From positions 310,001 to 374,000 of the forward strand of contig JAPSJW010000001.1 of assembly GCA_031177985.1 (NCBI GenBank): 64,000 bases of DNA. The letters are read 5' to 3'. Both the position numbers and the translations under genes were made by a program. Position 1 is the stretch's first letter. Each line of letters begins with the position of its first letter. Below the pieces are notes generated by a model. That model was not told where the DNA came from and searched no databases. It was given only the letters and a program-made list of their open reading frames with translations. The DNA is from Microbacteriaceae bacterium (GTDB lineage Bacteria > Actinomycetota > Actinomycetes > Actinomycetales > Microbacteriaceae). This document shows, one piece after another, positions 59,467-64,000 of this stretch.

Positions 59467-60285
59467 TTGCAACCCTTCGACGAGAACCTCGTCTTCTCGA
59501 CCGTCGAGCCCCTCGACGATCAGCGCTGGTCCACCTGGCCGGCCACCACCCCCAGCGAACGCGGCCCCCAGCCGCGCCCCGAATGGGTCGTCACCTCCGC
59601 CGCCGCGATCGACACCGAGCTCGGTGTGCTCAAGACCGGCAAGGAGGCCGACGTCTTCCTGATCGAGCGGGCCGTGCCCGACGACCCGGCTCAGTCCGTG
59701 ATCCTCGCCGCGAAGCGCTACCGCGGCAGTGACCGCAGCGACTTTCACCGCTCCGCCGCCTACACCGAGGGCAGACGGATGCGGCGCTCCCGCGACACCC
59801 GTGCGGTCGCCAGCAAGTCCGCCTACGGCAGGGCGGTCGCCGCAGGCGCTTGGGCGCTCGCCGAGTTCGGCGCGCTGAGCTCGATGTACGAGGCCGGCGT
59901 GCCGGTGCCGTACCCCGTGCAGGTCAGCGGCACCGAGGTGCTCATGGAGTTCATCGGCACAGGCACCATGGCGGCCCCTCGCCTGGCGGCTGTGCGCCGC
60001 ACCCCCGAGGAGCTGCGCTCCCTGTTCGAGCAGGTGCGCGAGATCCTCGTCGCGTTCGCCCGCGCCGGCTGCGCGCACGGCGACCTGTCGCCCTACAACC
60101 TGCTCGTGCACGACGGGCGGGTGGTCGTGATCGACCTGCCGCAGGTCGTCGACATCGTCGCCAACCCGAATGGCATGGCGATGCTCGAGCGCGACTGCGT
60201 GAACGTGTGCGACTGGTTCGTGCGGCGGGGGCTCGAGGTCGACGCGGGCGAGGTGCTGAGCGAGCTCGTCGGATACCTCTGGTGA
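59467..60285 (+). CDS. RIO-type serine protein kinase
   Basis: 272-residue atypical kinase. Nucleotide loop VLKTGKEADVFLIERA, the ATP-contact Lys in ILAAKRYRGSDRSDF, catalytic loop CAHGDLSPYNLLVHDG and the metal-binding VVIDLPQVVDIV (the IDxPQ form of DFG typical of RIO kinases). Bacterial RIO proteins are linked by homology to ribosome-related ATPase/kinase roles; the bacterial function is unsettled. TTG start with CGGAG about 9 nt upstream; no ATG or GTG in frame would keep the N-terminus. Confidence 0.85.
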   Translation: MQPFDENLVFSTVEPLDDQRWSTWPATTPSERGPQPRPEWVVTSAAAIDTELGVLKTGKEADVFLIERAVPDDPAQSVILAAKRYRGSDRSDFHRSAAYTEGRRMRRSRDTRAVASKSAYGRAVAAGAWALAEFGALSSMYEAGVPVPYPVQVSGTEVLMEFIGTGTMAAPRLAAVRRTPEELRSLFEQVREILVAFARAGCAHGDLSPYNLLVHDGRVVVIDLPQVVDIVANPNGMAMLERDCVNVCDWFVRRGLEVDAGEVLSELVGYLW

Positions 60286-60298
60286 GCGCGAGTCGCGG

Positions 60299-60958
60299 CT
60301 AGCCGGGTGGCGGGACCAGCCGCGACTCGTGCGCCCAGATGGCGAGCTGGACGCGGCTGCGCACCCGCAGCTTCACGAGGAGGCTCGCGATGTGGGTCTT
60401 CACGGTGCTGAGCGAGATGTGCAGCTCGTCGGCGATCTCGGCGTTCGAGCGACCGCGGGCGATCGCCAGGAGGACGTCCCTCTCGCGCACGGTGAGGGGC
60501 TCCGAGGGAGCCGGCGTCGCGGCGGGGGCGGCGCCGGCGAACGCCGCGAGCAGGCGCACCGTCACGTTGGGGGCGATGAGGGCCTCGCCCCGTGCGGCGG
60601 CCTCGACGGCCTGGGTGAGCAGAGCGGGGCTGGCGTCCTTGAGCAGGAAGCCGCGGGCGCCGGCACGCAGGCCGTCGTAGACGTGCTCGTCGTGGTCGAA
60701 GGTCGTGATGAGCACGACGGCGATCGGGTCGGCCACGTCGGGTCCGGCGAGCGCCCTGGTCGCCTCGATGCCGTCGATGTCGGGCATCCGGATGTCGAAG
60801 AGGCATACGTCGGGGCGCAGCCGCCTCGCGAGCTCGATCGCCGATCTGCCGTCTGCGGCCTGGCCGACGACCTCGATGCCCGGCTGCACGTCGAGCATCA
60901 TGGCGAGACCGGTGCGCACGAGCTCCTGGTCGTCCGCGACCAGCACCCGGATCGTCAC
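60299..60958 (-). CDS. Response regulator, NarL/LuxR type
   Basis: 219 residues. Receiver with VADDQ, phosphoacceptor in VCLFDIRMPDIDG, Thr in VLITTFDHDEHVYDGL and Lys in RGFLLKDASPAL; LuxR HTH LTVRERDVLLAIARGRSNAEIADELHISLSTVKTHIASLLVKLRVRSRVQLAIWA. GTG start overlaps the kinase stop. It converges with the RIO-like kinase gene, the stops 13 nt apart. Confidence 0.93.
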   Translation of the reverse strand: MTIRVLVADDQELVRTGLAMMLDVQPGIEVVGQAADGRSAIELARRLRPDVCLFDIRMPDIDGIEATRALAGPDVADPIAVVLITTFDHDEHVYDGLRAGARGFLLKDASPALLTQAVEAAARGEALIAPNVTVRLLAAFAGAAPAATPAPSEPLTVRERDVLLAIARGRSNAEIADELHISLSTVKTHIASLLVKLRVRSRVQLAIWAHESRLVPPPG

Positions 60959-62091
60959 GTCCGCCCCGTCCGAGGGAGCACGGCCTCGACCGTCCAGCCG
61001 CCGCTGTTCGCCGACCCGGCGGCCAGCCGTCCGCCGACGAGCGCAGCGCGCTCCCGCATGCCGCGGAGGCCGAAGCCGTCGCCGCCGTACACCGCGGGCC
61101 CGCCGTCGTCGACGACCCGCAGCCGCACTTCAGAGGGGTGCACCTCGACGGTCACATCGACACGACTCGCACCCCGCGAGTGGCGGCGCGCGTTGGTGAC
61201 CGACTCCTGCGCGATGCGGAAGACGGCGTCGGCGACCCGCTCGTCCACCGGTTCCTCGCCGGCATCCACGGCGACCCTCACCTGGAGGCCGTCGGACGGC
61301 GCCGCGGCGAGCTGGTGCACCCGCCCGAGGTCGGCGGCGCCCGGCGTCTCGTCGCGCAGCAGGCGCAGCACTCCGCGCAGCTCCTCGAGGGTGCGGGACG
61401 CCTCGGCCACGATGATCTCGAGGGCCTCCGTCGCCCGCGCGGGGTCCGCGGCCGACGTCGCCAGTCCCGCGTTCGCCCGCACGGCGATCGCCGACACGTG
61501 GTGGGCGACGGTGTCGTGCAGGTCGCGGGCCAGGCGCTCGCGCTCCCGCACGGCCGCCATCTCCAGCTCCCGCACGCGGCCCGCAGCACGGATGCGGAGG
61601 GCGCTCGCGACGGCCGCGAGCGCGACGACGACGACCAGGCCGCCGACCGCATCCGTGGGCGTCGTCGCACCGAGCACGACGAGCGGCACCTGGAGGAGCA
61701 GCACGAGTGCGAGCCCCGCGACGATGGCGCGGCCCGATCCCCAGCGCACCAGCGAGAAGGGGTACAGCAGCAGGAAGGCCGCGCTGACGAGCTGCGTCTG
61801 CTGCCCGGTGATCACCGAGGCGAGCAGCCCGACAGCGACGGCGGCGAGCAGCACGAGAAGCGGGTGCCGCCGGCGCCAGATCAGCGGAACGGCCGCGAGC
61901 GCGGTGGCGACGACGTGCGCGGCGGCGGCGGGAAGCTCCGGGCGCAGCGCACCCTCCACGACGGCAGCGGCGACCGCGGCGCCGACGAGCGCGACGTCCC
62001 GCACGACCGGCAACGCGGGCGGGGTCGGAGCGGGCAGTCGCCAGAGCGCCGCCGGCCAACCCGTCATGACCACATCATAGGAACGCGGCAT
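60955..62091 (-). CDS. Two-component sensor histidine kinase, HisKA_3 type
   Basis: 378 residues. Several N-terminal membrane helices, then RLARDLHDTVAHHVSAIAVRANAG with the phosphoacceptor His and an HATPase domain with FRIAQESVTNARRHS and DGFGLRGMRERAALVGG. ATG 62091 overlaps the DUF2306 gene end by 17 nt; ATG 62067 is an alternative. Nearest relative in the window is the kinase at 57364-58608, but the two differ in their membrane parts, so they probably sense different cues. Confidence 0.9.
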   Translation of the reverse strand: MPRSYDVVMTGWPAALWRLPAPTPPALPVVRDVALVGAAVAAAVVEGALRPELPAAAAHVVATALAAVPLIWRRRHPLLVLLAAVAVGLLASVITGQQTQLVSAAFLLLYPFSLVRWGSGRAIVAGLALVLLLQVPLVVLGATTPTDAVGGLVVVVALAAVASALRIRAAGRVRELEMAAVRERERLARDLHDTVAHHVSAIAVRANAGLATSAADPARATEALEIIVAEASRTLEELRGVLRLLRDETPGAADLGRVHQLAAAPSDGLQVRVAVDAGEEPVDERVADAVFRIAQESVTNARRHSRGASRVDVTVEVHPSEVRLRVVDDGGPAVYGGDGFGLRGMRERAALVGGRLAAGSANSGGWTVEAVLPRTGRT

Positions 62092-62755
62092 CCGGCCGGC
62101 GTCGCGCGGCCTGAGGCGGCACGGCGCGGCGGCGGGATCGACGGATGACCGCCTCGGCCACCGCCAGATTGATGAACCAGCCCGCGCCCATCCCGATCGC
62201 GACGAGCGTGGCGTCGACGGAGCCGAACACCACGGGCATGAGGCCCAGGGTGAAGACCTGGGTGCCTGCGCCCATGCCGATGGCGTAGGCGCGGATCATC
62301 CACGCGCGGTGAGTCGGGATGTCCCTGCGCAGCACCGCGCGGAGGCCGAGCAGAAGCGCGACGACCATGAGTGCGCCGAAGCCGACCCTGAGGCCGACCA
62401 GGGCGAGGCTGTTGGTGTCGGGCAGCGAGGGCGACGCGCTCATCCAGATCCCGGTACCGGCGGCCACGAGCCCCGCGGGCACCAGCACTCGGCCGGACCA
62501 ACGGTGCCAGCGGCGTCGACGCAGCCCGGGCGCGAACTGGAACGCCCCGAGCACGGAGTACACCGTGGCGCCGACGATGTGGGCAATGATGAGAGGTCCG
62601 AACTCGAAGAACCGCGAGTTCTCGGGGCTCTGCTCGCCGCCGGCCAGATCGGTGAGGCGCAGCGCTCCTCCGAGGACGGGGACGATCGCGAGCAGCACGA
62701 GCCCCGTCACGATCAGCGTCGTGCGGCGGCGGCGGCGTCGGGTGGGATTCGGCAT
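62075..62755 (-). CDS. DUF2306 family membrane protein
   Basis: 226 residues with seven or so membrane helices. The DUF2306 pattern is seen as HIVGATVYSVLGAFQFAPGLRRRRWHRWSGRVLVPAGLVAAGTGIWMS, then DIPTHRAWMIRAYAIGMGAGTQVF, with several conserved His and Arg reminiscent of haem-binding helices. Function unknown. ATG 62755 (MPNPTRR) is preferred to ATG 62791. Probably co-transcribed with the two-component pair that overlaps its 3' end. Confidence 0.8.
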   Translation of the reverse strand: MPNPTRRRRRRTTLIVTGLVLLAIVPVLGGALRLTDLAGGEQSPENSRFFEFGPLIIAHIVGATVYSVLGAFQFAPGLRRRRWHRWSGRVLVPAGLVAAGTGIWMSASPSLPDTNSLALVGLRVGFGALMVVALLLGLRAVLRRDIPTHRAWMIRAYAIGMGAGTQVFTLGLMPVVFGSVDATLVAIGMGAGWFINLAVAEAVIRRSRRRAVPPQAARRRPDAAFL

Positions 62756-62921
62756 GCGACCAGCGTCGCGGGAGGCGATGCCCCGGCACATCGGCCCTTG
62801 AGCCCGAGCCTCCTCATCCTTTCGGTCGACCCACTGACCGGCCGGGTGACCTCTCCGTCGGCCCTACGTCCCCGCACGGGGGTCGTCGCGACGGCGACGG
62901 GAGGGCCGCTCGCCCTCGACG

Positions 62922-63494
62922 TCAGCCGGCGCGCTTCACGACTCTCGCGGGCGACCCGACGGCGACGCTGTTCGCCGGGATGTCCCTGGTGACGACGGAT
63001 GCGGCGCCGATGACGGCGTTCTCGCCGATCGTGATCCCGGGCAGGACGGTGACGTTCGCACCGAGCCAGACGTTGTTCTCGAGCACGATCGGCGCGGGGT
63101 GGAGGTCTGCGCGCCGGTGGTGGTCCAGGTCATGGTTGAGCGTGGCGAGCACGGCATTGTGGCCGATGAGACAGCCGTCACCGATGGTGATCCCGCCCTG
63201 GTCCTGGAACCTGCATCCGGAGTTGATGAACACGTTCCGGCCGAGCGTGATGCCTCTTCCGAAGTCAGCCGTGAACGGGGGGAAGACGGTGACGGAGTCG
63301 TCGACGGCCGACCCGGTCAGCTGTGCGAGCAGCTCTCGCACGCGCTCGGGTGACTGGTAGCTGCCGTTGAGTTCCGCGGCGATACGCAGCGCCTCCTGGC
63401 TTGCCTGGTGCATCACCTGATGCAAGCGGGAGCCGCCGGGGATCGTCTCCCCGGCGCGCAGCGCGGACAGCAGCTCCTCGACACCGGCGGTCAT
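62922..63494 (-). CDS. Sugar O-acetyltransferase, left-handed beta-helix (LacA/Maa/NodL type)
   Basis: 190-residue hexapeptide-repeat acetyltransferase using acetyl-CoA. N-terminal Mac-like helical part (ELNGSYQSPERVRELLAQLTG), then FPPFTADFGRGITLGRNVFINSGCRFQDQGGITIGDGCLIGHNAVLATLNHDLDHHRRADLHPAPIVLENNVWLGANVTVLPGITIGENAVIGAASVVTRDIPANSVAVGSPARVVKR, with the catalytic His in TLNHDLD. Acceptor sugar unknown. Overlaps the upstream regulator as ATGA, so that regulator may control it. Confidence 0.92.
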   Translation of the reverse strand: MTAGVEELLSALRAGETIPGGSRLHQVMHQASQEALRIAAELNGSYQSPERVRELLAQLTGSAVDDSVTVFPPFTADFGRGITLGRNVFINSGCRFQDQGGITIGDGCLIGHNAVLATLNHDLDHHRRADLHPAPIVLENNVWLGANVTVLPGITIGENAVIGAASVVTRDIPANSVAVGSPARVVKRAG

Positions 63495-64000
63495 GATTCC
63501 TCGCCTGCCCGTCGTGCTGCTTCGACCTGAGCCGTCGCCGCGGTGCTCGCGAGGAGGGCGAGCTTGTCGCCGCTGCTGGAAGCGGGCGCAGCGGTATAGG
63601 TGCCGATCGACAGGCCAGGGTCGCCGGGCATCTCGAACACGTCGTAGGTGAGCTCCAGCTCGCCGACTTCGGGGTGCCGGTAGACCTTGGTGCCGGTGCG
63701 GTGCTCGTGGACGTCCCGGTCGGCCCAGTCGTGGCGGAACCGAGCGCTGCGGGTCGCCAGCTCTCCGATGAGCGCGGTGATGTCGGCGTTGAGGGGATCG
63801 CGTCCCGCCTGATAGCGGAGCATCGCGGCGGTGAGGCTGCAGGCCAGGGGCCAGTCGACGTAATAGTCCCGCGCCCGGGAGTCGAGGAAGATGAACCGGG
63901 CCAGATTGGGCCGGTCGTTGTCGAAATGGGGCGCGAACAGCGCGCGGCCCAGCAGGTTGGAGGCGACGAGGTCCTGTTGCGCGTTGTAGACGACGGCGGG
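63491..64000 (-). CDS. MmyB-type helix-turn-helix regulator, ligand-binding domain (5' end outside window)
   Basis: Only the C-terminal 169 residues are present; the frame is open to the window edge. The text PAVVYNAQQDLVASNLLGRALFAPHF, NLARFIFLDSRARDYYVDWPLACSLTAAMLRYQAGRDPLNADITALIGELATRSARFRHDWADRDVHEHRTGTKVYRHPEVGELELTYDVFEMP is the MmyB-like ligand-binding domain of actinobacterial XRE regulators, which is thought to bind fatty acids or similar ligands. The HTH should lie upstream of position 64000. Confidence 0.85.
   Translation of the reverse strand, partial: PAVVYNAQQDLVASNLLGRALFAPHFDNDRPNLARFIFLDSRARDYYVDWPLACSLTAAMLRYQAGRDPLNADITALIGELATRSARFRHDWADRDVHEHRTGTKVYRHPEVGELELTYDVFEMPGDPGLSIGTYTAAPASSSGDKLALLASTAATAQVEAARRAGEES

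Noticed and set aside
1-64000. tRNA, rRNA, CRISPR arrays, insertion sequences and classical riboswitches
   Set aside because: Looked for by eye across both strands (CCA-type tRNA ends, repeat-spacer patterns, transposase motifs, terminal inverted repeats); none could be supported.

Overview
The window comes from a high-GC actinobacterium, most likely a member of the Microbacteriaceae. The signs are strong G/C bias at third codon positions, many GTG starts, ATGA/GTGA stop-start overlaps, a coproporphyrin-dependent (HemQ-type) haem pathway, an actinobacterial 2Fe-2S-type ferrochelatase, class-E-sortase-like anchoring, and many genes whose -10 hexamer (TANNNT) ends 6-7 nt before the start codon, which predicts leaderless mRNAs. 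No rRNA, tRNA, CRISPR array, IS element or prophage was seen. All assignments are from reading the sequence; no database search was run.

Region by region. 1-1136: 3'-truncated polysaccharide-type glycosyltransferase. 1.5-12.8 kb: nearly complete haem cluster (hemA divergent from hemE-hemG, then hemQ-H-C-D-B-L), interrupted by a three-gene YtxH / holin-X-like / DUF3618 membrane cassette that ends in a strong terminator. 13-18.1 kb: a PhyH dioxygenase, a lipoprotein, an acrylyl-CoA-reductase-like MDR enzyme with a structured leader, phosphofructokinase and two related small membrane proteins. 18.1-24.7 kb: an amino-sugar locus (DeoR regulator and ROK kinase divergent from an ABC transporter, a frameshifted cutC and nagB). 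24.7-26.1 kb: trhO preceded by a divergent ribosomal protein L11 paralogue, under a promoter with the 19-bp spacer and dyad typical of MerR-family control. 26.1-36.2 kb: single genes and small regulators (AlkA-like glycosylase, GH114-like lipoprotein, thioesterase, OhrR-like MarR, TetR, DHFR-like protein, FAD oxidase, several unknown membrane or lipoproteins, DUF2188 protein, LigC-type ligase).

36.2-51.4 kb is a carbohydrate-acid catabolic region. A seven-gene minus-strand operon (two ABC permeases, Gfo/Idh oxidoreductase, SDR-type dehydrogenase, KdgD, enolase-superfamily dehydratase, 2-oxoglutarate semialdehyde dehydrogenase) is divergent from a LacI regulator, a solute-binding protein and an (alpha/alpha)6-type glycosidase. 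An MFS-M24-GH43 operon points toward it. Three LacI-type palindromes (core GAAAGCGNTTTC) sit on the promoters of these three units, so they look like one regulon that takes up a uronate or aldarate-type sugar and converts it to 2-oxoglutarate.

51.4-64 kb: a MarR / CrtI-like oxidoreductase pair divergent from an FMN reductase, an Ig-repeat surface protein with an LATTG anchor signal, a CPBP protease, two NarL-type two-component systems on either side of a RIO-like kinase, a DUF2306 membrane protein, a sugar O-acetyltransferase and a truncated MmyB-type regulator.

The most unusual items are the L11 paralogue lacking the proline-rich loop and its MerR-like promoter, the identical promoter module upstream of the DUF2188 and LigC genes, the LacI regulon with a metal-ligand-poor M24 protein, and the broken cutC.
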